Below, in pieces: positions 23,491 through 35,848 of a stretch of DNA of 64,000 bases (its first letter is position 1; each line of letters opens with the position of its first letter). The stretch is from Mycocentrospora acerina (lineage: Eukaryota > Ascomycota > Dothideomycetes > Pleosporales), in NCBI GenBank assembly GCA_022701365.1, contig JAKUHH010000117.1, positions 161,446 to 225,445 of the forward strand, read 5' to 3'. The position numbers and the translations under genes are program-made. The notes under the pieces were generated by a model. That model saw only the letters and a list, made by a program, of their open reading frames with translations. It searched no databases and had not been told where the DNA came from.

Positions 23491-26079
23491 CGAGCTAGTA
23501 ATTAAAAATATCAGCTGGAACACATTAAACTAATTCGTTGGTTTTTAAAGATCAACAAAGCCTATATAGGCTACAGAAAACAGATATCCTACACACCAGA
23601 AGAGTTCTGCCTGAGGAAAGCTTTTGCACACATTCGAACCTTTTCTACAAAATTTTCAACCAAAAACATCTTGTTGAATGAAGCGTAAAATGCCATCAAA
23701 GACCGATATGAGCACACTTTACACCGCATCTGTGTTTCATAGTAGGACAGATTTCTAATGTCTCAGATGCAAGACTCAGCCTTTATTAGTTACGAAGCAC
23801 CTTATCGTAGGATCATTATTCTGCACTTTCCCTATGATTTTCAGAGATGTTGAATTACAGATCTTACTCGCACAAGAATGTTTTGCACGTCTACCTAATT
23901 TGTTTCAGTAGATTGGAATAAAGAAGAACAGGTAGAGTGGCTTGTCTACCAAGGAAGTGTCAGGTGCCAACATGTTGCCATATTTGCTACATGAACGCTT
24001 GTGTTGCGTTGCAATTAAATCTGACCAAGCTGTTGATAAACTGGAGGTTTCCTCCGACGGTTAGAATATAGTTTAACTTATTTCGTGAATGTAGAGATCA
24101 TTGGGCTTGTGGTTAATAGATCAGACCTCAGGAAGCACTCTCTAGCATCAAGGCAAAGAGCCACCCGCACCATTAGAACGGTAGATCATGACTTAACTAG
24201 GGATAACTATGCTATATTTTCCATCAAGTAATGATACAGGTGTATTCAATGGTGAATATCTACTAATAAACAGATGAATGTCTGTATAGGCTGACTGCAA
24301 ATGTCATCAAGCATGGAATGCTTTTCTGCGTTCCCCTTAATCTTCTTGGCAGGCAAGACAGAGGATCGGCTTGTTTGAGTAGATCCTGTCAGCACCTCCA
24401 GTTCTGCCGCAAAGCCCACCTGATTGGACACGCTGCTGCGGAAGCCACGGACTTCAAGTCTGCAGAGGTGCTTATCCCAAAGTATCAAGCTAACTGCGCC
24501 TCCATTATGCAGACCGCTCCTGTGACTTGCCACAGGCGGGAAAAGGTAAAGAGCGACAGTTTGGCAACAAGACATCTGCACATGTGTAGCCGGGCGCTAG
24601 GCACACGAGCGACCACAAAGCTCCTGTCATCAGCCAACTTCGCCGAGTCATTTCGAAACAGCGATGGACCAGAATGGACAATGCTACCAACAGTATTCAA
24701 CACCATTGCTTCACACATACTGCTTTTGGCAGTTTTCCAAGTAGCCGTTCAAGCCACCGCGCGATGGAGACCCACAACACCTCCTCGTATCCTGGCTAGT
24801 ACGGTCGCGGCGACAATCGGCTTCCGATTCCTGCTTTGCCTCTATTACCGACCTACGGCTCACGCGGAAACAGGCATTCCTAGCGCGTAATGGTGACATG
24901 CAGTGCAGAGTGATTGTGCTATGCAATGAGCCTGTGCTTCCAATGGTGCCTGTAGGATCATGCACTCCCTTCACAGCGGCTATTTCAAAGTGATGCTACA
25001 TACCAGGACGCCCCTTGTATTCGATTTATGCGCTAAGAATGAGCACAAAGCGCTTACCGAAAACTGTTCATCGCCACTGCGTGGAGGAAGCAAGAACAAC
25101 GCCCAATACGAGACCGGAGATGACAAGGCGGTGGAATTGTAAATGGGCACAAGAAGATCTGCCATAATCTTATTGGTGTGATTCCCGTGCTAAAATGGGA
25201 GTGCAAAGCTTGCAGCTTTAGGTCAATGGGGCGTTGTTCTTCGGCAGGAGAAATCCGCCTCCTCCACTGTTGAGTTGACGGTAAGAAAGACCTCTCCCAA
25301 AATTCACGCCATTAACTACAGGTAAATCTTGCATGGTAGTTGCGTGATATTCTGACAGTCAGAAAAAGTCTTCCCGAGGTAACGAAACAAACAGTCGAGA
25401 CTGCCCACTCACCATGGGTATAAGCATCACTCGCTACAGGCACAAAATCCGCTCGCAATAGGGCGAGCAAAGAAAGAAAGAGCGAAAGTAGGAATTTTAT
25501 GTTGGTGTATCAGAGAAGAACGATGAAAATAAAAATGAAAATGACGGCCGTAAAGGATGTGGACTGGGCTAAAAAATTGACTGACTTGCATAGATTGTCC
25601 GAAGTTGCTTGTTTGTAGCAGATTGCGGTTACCATGTATTTATGGATCGAAAATACAAAGTGAATGTGTATAGAATTGAAGAAGTGCTGAGTTATTGCAT
25701 AGTTTCATTGATTTGTAGCATGTTAATGTGCATCTGAACTGTCAAAATCCATCAGAAATTCTAACTTCAAATAAATTCTCCATTCACTTAATCGCAATAC
25801 TCAATAGACCCCAACAAAATACGAATTGCAAATGTAGAACTTAATACAGACAATCCGCCAGTAGATAAATGTGGACCTCAATAAATCCAGATACCGGCGT
25901 GATTTATTCTTCTTCCCAGTACATCTTCGATACCGACTTTTTTAATTATCATTCTCTGGAGGTTGTGCTCTTGTCTTTTTGTGTTATCCACTCTTTAACT
26001 AGTTGTATCTCCTTCAGCAGGGTCTTATGCGAAGCATGCTGCATTTGCTATTGAAGCAGTTTAGCTTCTCGAAACAAGA
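23491..26079. other. Intergenic region, no supported gene
   Basis: AT-rich. Frames around 23.5-23.75 kb read for several tens of codons with interruptions and may be a decayed gene, but no family is recognisable. At 24.25-24.97 kb open frames overlap on both strands with no domains, so I call none of them. Confidence 0.4.
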
Positions 26080-27330
26080 TTAAATCAGAATAGTATCAAA
26101 AAACTGGCTGTCTTCTTTTCCCCCTGTTTTGACTTGAGGCGAAGTTGTAGTAATCTTTTGATGTTGACTGGGAATAGGCTGATCAACAGGCGGTACTTTG
26201 CTTATATCTTCATCACGGTCCTCCTGTAAAATCACAGAGTCATTTTGGACCACCTCTGCTGATTGGAAGGCTGGTCTCGGTGAGAAACCAGACCATTTTC
26301 TTTCAGGTTGTTCGTTGTTGCTGGCACGTATTGAGCTTTGTTTTTTAGGTCCATTTTTATAACGCCCATCAAGCTTTCCATCTAAACGAAGAAGACGACC
26401 AGAATCGTCACGACGTTGATGAGATCCTGATTTGCAAGTTAGGCAGTCACTGCCAGCCGACTTTATTCGCTTCAGTAATATTGTTGTATGATTTTCATCT
26501 TTGTGCGAGCGCTTCGTACCGGCAGGATTCACCTTCTCAACCTCGCTATTGATTGTAGCAGAACAGATTGGGGCTGGATCAGGACTCGTCCATCGGGCAG
26601 GCTCCAGCAGATTTGCTGTGAAAGGCTCTCTTTGACATGAGCAACTGCAGGAGTGCGATATGGTGGGAGAGACTGCGCGAGAGTAAGGACGCGTTACTGA
26701 TACTACAGGATCAAGCGCTGGATTGCGTAACTGAGCGGTAGATCGATGTGGAGAAACATGTTGTGCAGTCGTTAGAGTTGGTGGCGACGAAGCATCCGAT
26801 AAGAGACTAAAAATGCTGTTTTCAAAGTCCTTAAATCGTTCCCTAATGGTTTGAATAGTACGCATCTTATGCAACATACTCTCAGAGTGTTGTTCAGCAC
26901 ATTTGAAAGGTCTGATCACAGCGTCTTGCGTACTGTTACATGACAGATGTCTCGAGTGTCCTAGACCACAAATATGAAGGGGGCCACTTTGATGTTGAAA
27001 TGACTGCCTAGTACACTCGCATTTGTTTATCGACTCCTCGTCGTGCTTTTGAAGCGAAGTCTGATCTTCTCCGTCGATAGTGTTTTCTCTGTCCTGAGTA
27101 TCTCCGCAAGACGGGGAGGTTAAAGCATTTTTTTCCTGTACAGATTTCTTTTGTGAGCCACAAGGGGTTATAGCAAGTGGATTTGATGGCCGAATGGAGT
27201 GACCATGATGATTTGGTTCACCATTCTCAGATAGCCTCAAACACAAAAGTTTAGCTGGACTTCTTTTGACTCCAAGACTAAACTGTGCGTCTTGTTTAAT
27301 GTCTTCGATTTTCGAGGCTGGAAGTTCCAT
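26080..27330 (-). CDS. Low-complexity, probably nuclear protein (416 aa)
   Basis: A single open frame; the first ATG is at 27330 (a longer frame would need a TTG). The protein is hydrophilic and largely disordered, rich in Ser, Gln, Arg and Asp. A possible coiled or helical segment lies around residues 155-180 (MLHKMRTIQTIRERFKDFEN). Clusters of Cys/His (HSCSCSCQ, DCLTCKSGSH) and basic patches (GTKRSHKDEN, LLKRIKSAG) suggest nuclear location. No domain is recognised. The length and steady composition over more than 400 codons support coding, though an upstream exon across 27339-27659 cannot be excluded. Confidence 0.55.
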   Translation of the reverse strand: MELPASKIEDIKQDAQFSLGVKRSPAKLLCLRLSENGEPNHHGHSIRPSNPLAITPCGSQKKSVQEKNALTSPSCGDTQDRENTIDGEDQTSLQKHDEESINKCECTRQSFQHQSGPLHICGLGHSRHLSCNSTQDAVIRPFKCAEQHSESMLHKMRTIQTIRERFKDFENSIFSLLSDASSPPTLTTAQHVSPHRSTAQLRNPALDPVVSVTRPYSRAVSPTISHSCSCSCQREPFTANLLEPARWTSPDPAPICSATINSEVEKVNPAGTKRSHKDENHTTILLKRIKSAGSDCLTCKSGSHQRRDDSGRLLRLDGKLDGRYKNGPKKQSSIRASNNEQPERKWSGFSPRPAFQSAEVVQNDSVILQEDRDEDISKVPPVDQPIPSQHQKITTTSPQVKTGGKEDSQFFDTILI

Positions 27331-27594
27331 CCTAGTTGCTAATAGCGTGGTAGGATGTAGCAATGTCGCCTATGCGAGTGACGCCTTTTTTGTGTTCTCG
27401 TAAGGGCGGAAAACGATTTTTCAATTTGCGATTTTGGTGAAATAGTTGATGTAAAGAGAGTCAATTCGTTGCAATTGTTGAATGAGGAATCTTCACGTTT
27501 TTGGGTTGGTTTAAATAATAATAATACAGAAAATGGTTTCTCAAACCAACTGTTTCGCCTGGGAGCTTGGTCAGCCCAACGTCCTGTGCAGATC

Positions 27595-27642
27595 CTGGAA
27601 ACTCTCCCGGAAACTCTCCTGAAAGCTCTCCTGGAATCTCTC
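27595..27642. repeat. 12-bp tandem repeat, four units
   Basis: Four imperfect 12-bp units of the type ctggaaactctc, upstream of the minus-strand gene that starts at 27330. On the minus strand the units encode a repeated QESFRESF-like string, but no gene is supported there. Confidence 0.75.
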
Positions 27643-30600
27643 CAGAAAATAGGCAGCACGATACAAGGACACAGTAGATGTGCTGCGCAGACTAGGACTA
27701 GAAAGTTGGTAGAGCCCGGAACGTGTTGCGAAAAAGGGGCAGCGTGACCAATGAAAAGTCGAGAACAACCCCATTCATTACAACGTACATATTGCTGCAG
27801 TGGCTCTAGCTCTGGACGGTATGCCCCTCTCTGACGCTAGAACTTTTCCAAGTAGTATACAACCATGTATATAACCCTATCTTGGATAACTTGCTGGGCA
27901 TATAAAATGTTGGAAATTAGTAACGCCACATCTTTAATTTTAACTGACTCGCTGTGATAACAATCTATACTCTTGCATATGCAGGCGCCTTCAATACTAT
28001 TTAGCCAGGATCAGATAATCTATCCACCATGTGATGATGTTACTGATACTTTTGTTGGAAGCGGTGTGTGTCTCAGTCAGACAGTAGAACGAAATAACGA
28101 GTGTTGCTGGAAGCAGTGGTTATGACAGCGTGAATCCAGACAAGTCCCAAAGGTCGGGTGCGAGCTGCCAGCGCAGTCTGTACTCTTCTTAATAAACATC
28201 TTATTGTGAAAAGCACAGATGAATTTGCCCCATTATCTATAAAGCATCAGCAAGTCTGTCCTTGTCTAAGACACCGCGTAAGCGATATGTTCTATTCTAC
28301 AAACTAGTCAGTTAATGATGTTGTTAACGTAAAGAAAGATGAGAACTTCACACATATTTCCGATTAACCGCCCTTGTTCTCGTGTGACTTGAGCTCAGGC
28401 TTTATTTTCCGTCAGCAGAATTTTGCTCGACAGTAGTAGGTAGTTTCCGCCGGCAATACGAGTCTAAATTGACAATGCATTACTTCGCAACTACAGTGTC
28501 GGCATAGACTGAAGTACTGTAACATCTTCGAATTAATACTACAGTACTTACTAGTTTCTTTCTTCCGTACGTTATTGTATATGATAGCGAGGTGACTCAT
28601 CAGAACCTCCCAGTAGTTTATTCTAGCTGCGGACAAGTACAAGGAGTATCTTAACGCAACAAACATGCTTTAGTTTTACAAACATTATTGTTATTTAAGA
28701 GATTCTTTTACTTTACAGTCAAATTGAAACCTGTTTCTGTCTTTCTTTTGATAGTTGGCCAAAAGTCCACATGCACGGAGATAGGTGACAGCAGGAAATC
28801 CATGACCACGGAAGATGTAACTATAGCAAGTGACCTGCTGCGTAGACGTGGTTAAGACTTGAATGGATTGTACCTATGCTACTATAATATTGCTAAACAC
28901 ACAATATGCGTTTTGACATCGCAAATAGAGATTGTATACGATTCTAATCTACACAGGCGACCCTATGTCCAGTCGCATCTACAAGGACATACGTAAATTT
29001 CTCGCTTTGCTTGTGTAAACGCGGAAGCATCAGCACAGTCGAATTGTCTTGGATTTTTATTTAATACCTGTACCTGTCTTTAAGTACTCCAGTAACTTGA
29101 CTATAGTTTTTGTTTTCCTCTTACATGGGTGTTGTCCCTTTGTAAGGAGCGTGAAGCATTTTCGCTACACGATCGTGGCAAGGGGGGTAGTAGTGTCTGT
29201 CAACGTTGCCATCTTTTCAGATTACAACACACAGATCACTATGCTGGTTTTGTGGTTTGCATTTTGTGGTATTGTCAACTGATGCGACGACTCTATTGCC
29301 TAGCACTTAGCGCGTTGTAAGACTGTGAGCTTAATTATCTGACCAGAAGTCCCTTTGCGTACCACTACCTTACCTCACTATATCACAGTGATCTCATCTG
29401 GGTGTGAAGCTTGATTGTAGTAGTCGTTTGGGCTGGTGCGCAAGTCAGGCTAACACTGCTAGCCAATCTTTCCCACTTCAGTCTTATGATCGCGTTCTCT
29501 TTGCCTTTGTTGTGACCTTCAGATCTCTGCTCAAGTATTTATACAGTCGCATCGACCGAATGATTCTCATAGGAGCGAGAGAGTTTTATCCGAATCCCAG
29601 TTGATCGACTTTCCCGCGTGCTGTGCTCAGCGTCAACGGCTAGTTGTAGCTGAAGTGAGATATTAGGGAGTCTTCGAGACGGACATACGTGTGGAAGTAC
29701 TGTTTTTTGTGAGATAGCGATACTGACATTGACGTTGTGCTTCGCTTTGGGCAAGAACTGAGCGCCAAAGAGATCCTCAGTAGCAAGCTTTCGCCGCTTT
29801 TGCTGCTTTGGAGGCTTTGATGTGATGCCAACCTTCATGCAAGCTCTCTACACCACCTTATGGACTTGTTCGGATCGACAGCTGAGGACTTTGATAAGGC
29901 ATCATAGCAAGACACTGGTGCTGATGATCAGATGCCGCCACGCGCGAGGTCGGTGATGCAGTACGTCGGGACTGAGATGTAGTGCTTCTTTCATTTCTCT
30001 CAGCATGATATCACTCTGATCTAGCAGAGAAGCAGAAGCATTCATGATGTTTTGTATCTGTCAACACCCGTCAGTAACAGCAGACATTTGTGGCCGGCGA
30101 AGGTCATCGCAGTAGCCGCACTGAACGCCGTCAGACGATACGGTATGTCTCTCTGCGGCTGATTGGGTATGGGTTACGAGACGAGACTTCATCTAATTCT
30201 CAGCGTCTAACACAAGCTCAACGTAGGAGCCCAATGATATCGAGAGTCGGGTGCTGTCTGTTGACCGAGATGGGGCGAGGCCGCCGGTGAAGATGGAGTA
30301 CCTAAACAGCAGAGCTTAGGATAATCAGCAGTCTTTCTTTCACTTAAGGTACGTTGCTAACCAGAGAACGGAGCGTACCCTTGAAAATTCTATTTAGGGT
30401 TTTCCCACATAGGCTCTGCGTCGCAGTGCTGTCTCTGATGGTGTTCTGTCGACGTGAGGATGACGGCCGAAGATGAACCCTAGGTCGACAGTCTCGTACA
30501 GGAGACTGATATGCTCAGTGCCTGTTCCTGGCGATGCATGATCGCTTGCCTTCCAGCGCTAAAGACATGATACAAAGGAAATAAATTGGTTGAGATGATG

Positions 30601-30800
30601 ATGACTGAAAAAGCAAGGCAAAGAGATCACTGGGGAGAATGTGCAGCAGCGCAACTGGCTACGCTATCGGACTAGCTTCACGTTCGGCAGAAATGTTCAG
30701 TCAAATCGGCCGTCGCGGCCTCGACAGGCAGGCCCTCCTATGGCGCTAGAGTTTGCCAGTGAAGTGCCAGACCAGCACCAAATGAACGAGATTGAGATGG

Positions 30801-30850
30801 CCTGACATGGTCTGGAATGCTCTGAGATGATCTGAGGTATCCTGAAATGG
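30801..30850. repeat. 10-bp tandem repeat, five units
   Basis: Five imperfect 10-bp units of the form CTGAnATGnn (cctgacatgg, tctggaatgc, tctgagatga, tctgaggtat, cctgaaatgg). It lies within decayed sequence and has no apparent gene context. Confidence 0.7.
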
Positions 30851-32636
30851 CCGATAAAGGGCTGAAACCACATAGACGGGTCATGGCTGCACATTTGGGA
30901 TCCCTCATCAGTTTTCTTTTCCACTGATCCGTGCGTACGTATGCTGCAGGAGAGCGTGTCGCCGGCCCAACACACGATCTGGTCCAACGATCGAGATCGG
31001 TTGCTGAACGCCAGGAGCAGTGTCCATGGCAGCGTGACCCCACCACTAAATCTTGCTACAAAAATCAAGGAACCAGCGCAATCCGCTCCTTCATTGCCAG
31101 GGCATTTCGCTCGGCATGCGATGGTTGTGCCACATGGAAGTTCTGTCAGAGACATGTACTAGCGAACATGGGCCACACCGTAATCCACCAATACCCATGC
31201 TGGCGAGCCGCTGCAAAGTTTTGGAGGAACGCAGCGAGAAATTTGGCATGCACCGGTCCTTCATGAGCGTGTCTGGGAGATCCAACACAGGTGTACTGTC
31301 TCAACAATGGCCATCCTACACTCGTCTAGAGCACTAGAGCATCTACACACTGCTAACTCTGACTACTTCGTCTATCAGAACAATATCAGCCATGAATGCG
31401 ACCACATTGGTGATGCTCCTTCGGCTAAAACGTCGGTCCAGCTCACTGCGATAATTCTGCACTGTCAACAGACACCTATCACATAAGCTTTCATGACGCA
31501 TGCTCCTTGGTGCAATTTCACTGGCACTAAAATATCTCCCTAACGCTTGCATCCCTACCTCTAATGAATCGTTTCATAGCGATCGCCGCGTCATCCGCGA
31601 TAAGCTTCGTAATGGTTCGCTTTTGATCGTATGCCACAGTTCCCGTGTTGGGTTAATTTTGCTGGTCAATACTGACAGCCCTTTCTGCATGTCCCACTCC
31701 CGTCTCCTGCCTGCAACACGCGCTCGAAATCAGTGTTACTCTTATACGATATGTATTTGTATAAATCCTTTACATATATTCATACTGCGACTGATCCCCT
31801 ACCGCCCCTAGCAACGGCCACTACTAGATACATGTCAGCCACACGTCCCTTCCACCAATTGCAGAGCTATTGAAATAGAGGCCCATCTCAACTGCTCACA
31901 TGCGGTGGGAGAAAATAAGATACTAATGGAGTCAAATGCAATCCTCATGAGCACCACGGGAACAACGCGGAGACTGAGACTGACTTTGCATTAGAGTCAT
32001 ACAAGGCGACTAAGCACATAGGTAGGAAAGGAGATTTAGAGCTGTCTAAATCCAATCTTCAAACCAGCCGTGATTCGGCTGGGCTAGGTTGGTTGGTATT
32101 ACGAAAAGAGGGGGTACCAAGGGGAGGCTTGTATAGTAATGAAAAACCGTAACCCAATTCTCAGGTCACCCCTGCAAGAAGAAGCGTCTGCACTCTCGCG
32201 ACTCGACTCAACACATCTCTAACTCTTGCGGTTTGAACGTGACCTTCTCTTTATGATTAGAGATTAGAGGTCGAGTTCTTATACTAGCTAGGACGTTCCA
32301 AGACTCCAAAAACGTAATGGTGTTTTCACTGATCTCACGACTTGTCACACCTGCATGCTATCCATCTAGGTTGGCGTATAGCAGTTTGGGAAAAACTGCA
32401 ACTCTGAAAATATCTCTCACTTGACATCATCCAGAGGCCAGGCTCATAGTGTGAAGAGAGGCCGGGGGTTGCTGAAGGAGATTTACAACTGGTATGTCCG
32501 ACTGAATACTATTCTAGCTCTGGTTGGTAGTCGCCGTACTACCTCTCACAGACTCGTGCTCAGCAAATGACCTTGCCACTATGGTGTGGTGTTGCGGGTG
32601 CTAAATTCGTTGGATTTTATCGCATCGCGTGGTTGA

Positions 32637-33491
32637 TCACCCAAGCGAGCCACTTCCTGGAGTTTTTTTATCTTTGTTAATTCTCTTTTTTGCACGCCAA
32701 CGAGCCGAAGCAGCAGCACTTGGCGTTCTCGTCTTCTTATCAGTACCTACAGGTATGAGAATCATAAATGGAAGTCCTTGTTGGCTTGTGGTCAACGTCA
32801 ATTCGGCATACGCTTGGCTTGGCTTTACAATTTTGGCCCCGTTATCCTTCAATACTGTTGGTGCAGATGAGGTTGCTCTTTTCTTCATTCTCGGTTCGAT
32901 GAAACAATGTTTCCGAAATATTGTATTCTCACTGTTGAGTGGGGCGTGCTGATTGCCTGGAAAGCAGCCGGTGACTGAAATAACGTCATCAGACAAATTA
33001 AAGCCTATACTTAGGGATCAAATACCTGAGTATCTCGTGTTTGAACCAGCACAAAGGCTTGTGTCTTGACTTCCTGCCAAAGGCGTGGATACGGCTATTG
33101 GTTCCACTGTATTGAGAGAGTGGACGCCATCAGATGTGAAACAGATAGGATGCGACTCCAATGTCTCCAATAAAGAAGCAGATGCCTTAAAACCGACCCT
33201 CCTCCGCGGCTTTGGTGACAGGATTATTTGGGGCATCGCTTTAAGCTCTGGCGAGCGTTTAGAGGATCCAGAGATGCTGACATTGCTCCGTGAACAATCG
33301 GTTGCAAGTTGCGAGCTAAATGGAGGTAGATTTGGAGCATACCATGACTGATTCTCGCGTGGGTTTTGTCCAAGGTCGTAGTATCTCCAAGAGGAAGCCA
33401 TTGGCATATCGAGAAAAGTTCGTATTGATGGAAGCGAGAGAGGCGGCGCAGATTGACTATTTGGATATTTTTCCGACAAAAACGACTCCAT
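32637..33491 (-). CDS. Protein with bZIP-like basic region, no zipper (267 aa)
   Basis: Two exons, 33026-33491 and 32637-32974, with a 51-bp intron (GTATTT...tctgatg...TTTCAG), encode 267 aa. The N-terminal 155 residues are Ser/Pro-rich and disordered. The second exon has a globular stretch (KPSQAYAELTLTTSQQG, LPFMILIPVG) followed by KKTRTPSAAASARWRAKKR at about residues 235-253. This resembles the basic region of fungal Cys3/MetR-type bZIP factors, where an N..AASAR.R pattern contacts DNA. No leucine-heptad zipper follows: the protein ends 14 residues later. It could be a DNA-binding regulator using another dimerisation surface, or the zipper may lie in an unseen exon. The bZIP relationship is inference from the motif alone. 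Confidence 0.6.
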
Positions 33492-34657
33492 GTCGAAAAG
33501 CCTGCGTAAGGGAAAGGTATCCTTATTTTACTTCTAGCAGTAAAATCTCGATTTTTTTATTGTTTCGTATGAGTTTAATGCACCACAGTCCAACAAGAAG
33601 GGAGGGATTGAAGTCGTGGCTACTCGGATGACATCAATAGTTGATAAGTTTTCATGTCGAAACTGTGTTTAATAATGGGAAAAGTGCTGGTATATCTTTT
33701 GCGACGCAATTGATAGGAGATTGTGCCACTTCTAGACTGCTGTGGAGCATATGCAAATGTATGGCGCAGCCAGTAGATCACGGCACAGATACCCCTGTCT
33801 GTCTGGCCCACACCTGATGCACAATGAAGATATATTCTGGCACATGGTGTACTGCAGATGCCTCTCGCAATGCTAGGTCTGCCGAGACCTGTTTGCAGGG
33901 ACATGCTCAATGCTGCTGCGCGAAAGCAAAAGAAGACGCACCCGCTATGAATGACAGGGGGCCGCGGCTCAAGACATTCGATCTGCCACCCCCTCACTTC
34001 CGAAAAGCAATGCAAACGCAAATGCAGGGTCAGGCTATTCGAACCTGCCATTCGTGCAGCTGTCTTTGCAGCCGCCTCTGCAGCCTTCGGAGGGCAGTCC
34101 GGCAGGGTTATCCCACCGCACAATGCGCTCGGCAGTGGAACAAAGCCCTGCCGTGTCACTGTATCAAACAGCCAGTGCTCATTTCCCTTTGTTCAGACAT
34201 GTCCGCGGGTGCCGAGTCACCGTAATATGGGTCCCCCCTGTGATGTTGACCTAATTTACATACGCGTCGCTAACAAGTGGACAAGGCACTCGGCGGTAAG
34301 GAACGAGTCAGTTTTGCTTTGCAACAAGATCAACGCAAAAACGTTCATTCTAGCCTTGATGGATACTGTAAATGATAGACGCTGCATACCGTTGTGCATG
34401 GCGCGACACGCAAGCTATCGTACCTTGAAGTAAAACTCGCGAAGAGAGTAGAAACCACGATAGGAGCAAGATTCTGACGAATTTGATTGCCGCAAAACTG
34501 AAAGCTGCTAAGAAACAGTTATACCTTACTGCATTACATGCAATAGTTTGAGAGTTGATGGAGAGTGTTTTTCACACGACATAGGAGAATTATTCTTATT
34601 TCTTACACAGGTTCAGTATCTGGCCATCGCTATAAGAAATTAAGTAAACTACTATCT
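33492..34657. other. Intergenic region with a GC-rich patch
   Basis: The 33.78-34.16 kb part is GC-rich and open in several frames on both strands. A chance phosphatase-like string (HCASGVGQTDRG) occurs there but has no family context. No gene called. Confidence 0.45.
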
Positions 34658-35848
34658 TTATTGACGTACATTTTTAGGTGACTTTAATCTTGTCTTTGTT
34701 GTTGATTTTACTTTTTTTTGCTCAGACTTCTTCAGCTCGCGTTTCAACCACTCAATAAGCGCATTCTTTTCTGGTCCAAGAATGTTCTCCAATTGCGAAA
34801 TTGTCATCTTCTCGTAGTCTCCTCGACGACTACCTTCAATTAGATGTGACAGGTAATGATATCGAGAATTGTGTTTTCCTGAAGTAAGTTCGATACAGGA
34901 CTGGACCTCGCATCTCTGGACCTTTTTGTTGATATGCAAAGATCGGAAGTGTTGGCCAAAATTTTTTCGCTTGAAAAATGTTTTTCCACACTTTTTACTG
35001 CTTACATCTGAGGGCTCAACATAGCAGCACTCAAAGATTAGAGAATCTACATGATCATCGTATGTGATTTGAACATTGTTTGTGGCGACCTTGGGTAGCG
35101 GGTTGGAAGCAAAATAATCTATGCTATGGTGGTTGTCAGACTGGCCACTTTCAGATTTCGATCCGCTGCTCCTCAAGTTGCTTTCATCAATACTCTTGCA
35201 CAGACTAGCTGCATCTTCTGGCTTAGACCATCCAATACGGCCATCATCGAGCTTATTGTCTTGCTGATACTGAGTGTTGAAGTGTTCGAGGAAGGTTGTT
35301 GCATTGTACTGTTTGTCAAGTTGCAGACACGGATTGTCTCTATCATCGCCGTGGGAAGGACCGTTGCCTGGTTGGTTGAGGAAAGGCTCCATCTCGCTGC
35401 TCTGGTTGATCATATCGATCCCTTGATTATGAAATGCTATTTCACTACTAGCAAAGCCGTCCTGAGGAATATAATATGCGCTTTTGTTCTGGGCTGGGTG
35501 TCCCTGCCTGAATATGGCAGCAGAGAATTTGTCTGCTAACTGAAGAGTGTCCGCAGGGTCTTTCCACCAGCCCACAGAACCATCTGTAAGCTCTCCTGGT
35601 GCAATATCGTGAAAGCTTGCATTCCGTTCTAGACAAGTTTGGTTCATTCGGTCAAAGGGGATGCCATAGTAGTCTACAGACGAAATTTTCCGTTCGTTTA
35701 TTGCAGAATTTGACGCCTGATGTCCTTTCATCCTAACGGTCCAGACAAGTTGGCTGATAGTGTCTCCAATACAAGGATTGATTGTATCCGCAGCATAAGG
35801 GGACGACGGCTCTGTGAATGATTCTTCGCTATAGTTACGGAACGCCAT
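34658..35848 (-). CDS. C2H2 zinc-finger protein (396 aa)
   Basis: Single-exon 396-aa protein from an ATG. Two tandem C2H2-like fingers lie near the C-terminus: C275-x11-C287-x12-H300-x4-H305, then C313-x4-C318-x12-H331-x3-H335. A lysine-rich tail (ELKKSEQKKVKS) follows. The long first Cys-Cys spacing is unlike classical fingers but is seen in degenerate fungal C2H2 proteins. The N-terminal half is acidic and disordered and contains two copies of a short motif: DGSVGWWKDPADTLQLADKF at about 89 and DGRIGWSKPEDAASLCKSID at about 202. It is probably a nuclear DNA-binding protein; the target is unknown. No close partner on the same strand. Confidence 0.75.
   Translation of the reverse strand: MAFRNYSEESFTEPSSPYAADTINPCIGDTISQLVWTVRMKGHQASNSAINERKISSVDYYGIPFDRMNQTCLERNASFHDIAPGELTDGSVGWWKDPADTLQLADKFSAAIFRQGHPAQNKSAYYIPQDGFASSEIAFHNQGIDMINQSSEMEPFLNQPGNGPSHGDDRDNPCLQLDKQYNATTFLEHFNTQYQQDNKLDDGRIGWSKPEDAASLCKSIDESNLRSSGSKSESGQSDNHHSIDYFASNPLPKVATNNVQITYDDHVDSLIFECCYVEPSDVSSKKCGKTFFKRKNFGQHFRSLHINKKVQRCEVQSCIELTSGKHNSRYHYLSHLIEGSRRGDYEKMTISQLENILGPEKNALIEWLKRELKKSEQKKVKSTTKTRLKSPKNVRQ

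Larger units (their letters stand above)
27331..32636. other. 5.3-kb gene-poor stretch with decayed repeats
   Basis: No intact gene. Around 29.5-30.1 kb the minus strand carries a broken reading frame: MNASASLLDQSDIMLREMKE, then in-frame stops, then a 99-codon frame at 29539-29838. This looks like an old mobile element or pseudogene, family unknown. At 30.7-31.3 kb overlapping frames on both strands are unsupported. Two tandem repeats are listed separately. Confidence 0.45.

Noticed and set aside
24246..24974. Overlapping plus and minus frames (for example 190 aa on plus)
   Set aside because: Neither strand shows a motif, an ATG in good context or splice partners.
30697..31337. Frames on both strands near 31 kb
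   Set aside because: Mutually overlapping, with a tandem repeat inside; they look like decayed sequence.
33620..34159. Minus-strand frame containing an HCxxGxxxTDRG phosphatase-like string
   Set aside because: No surrounding phosphatase fold; the region is GC-rich and open in many frames, so the motif is probably chance.
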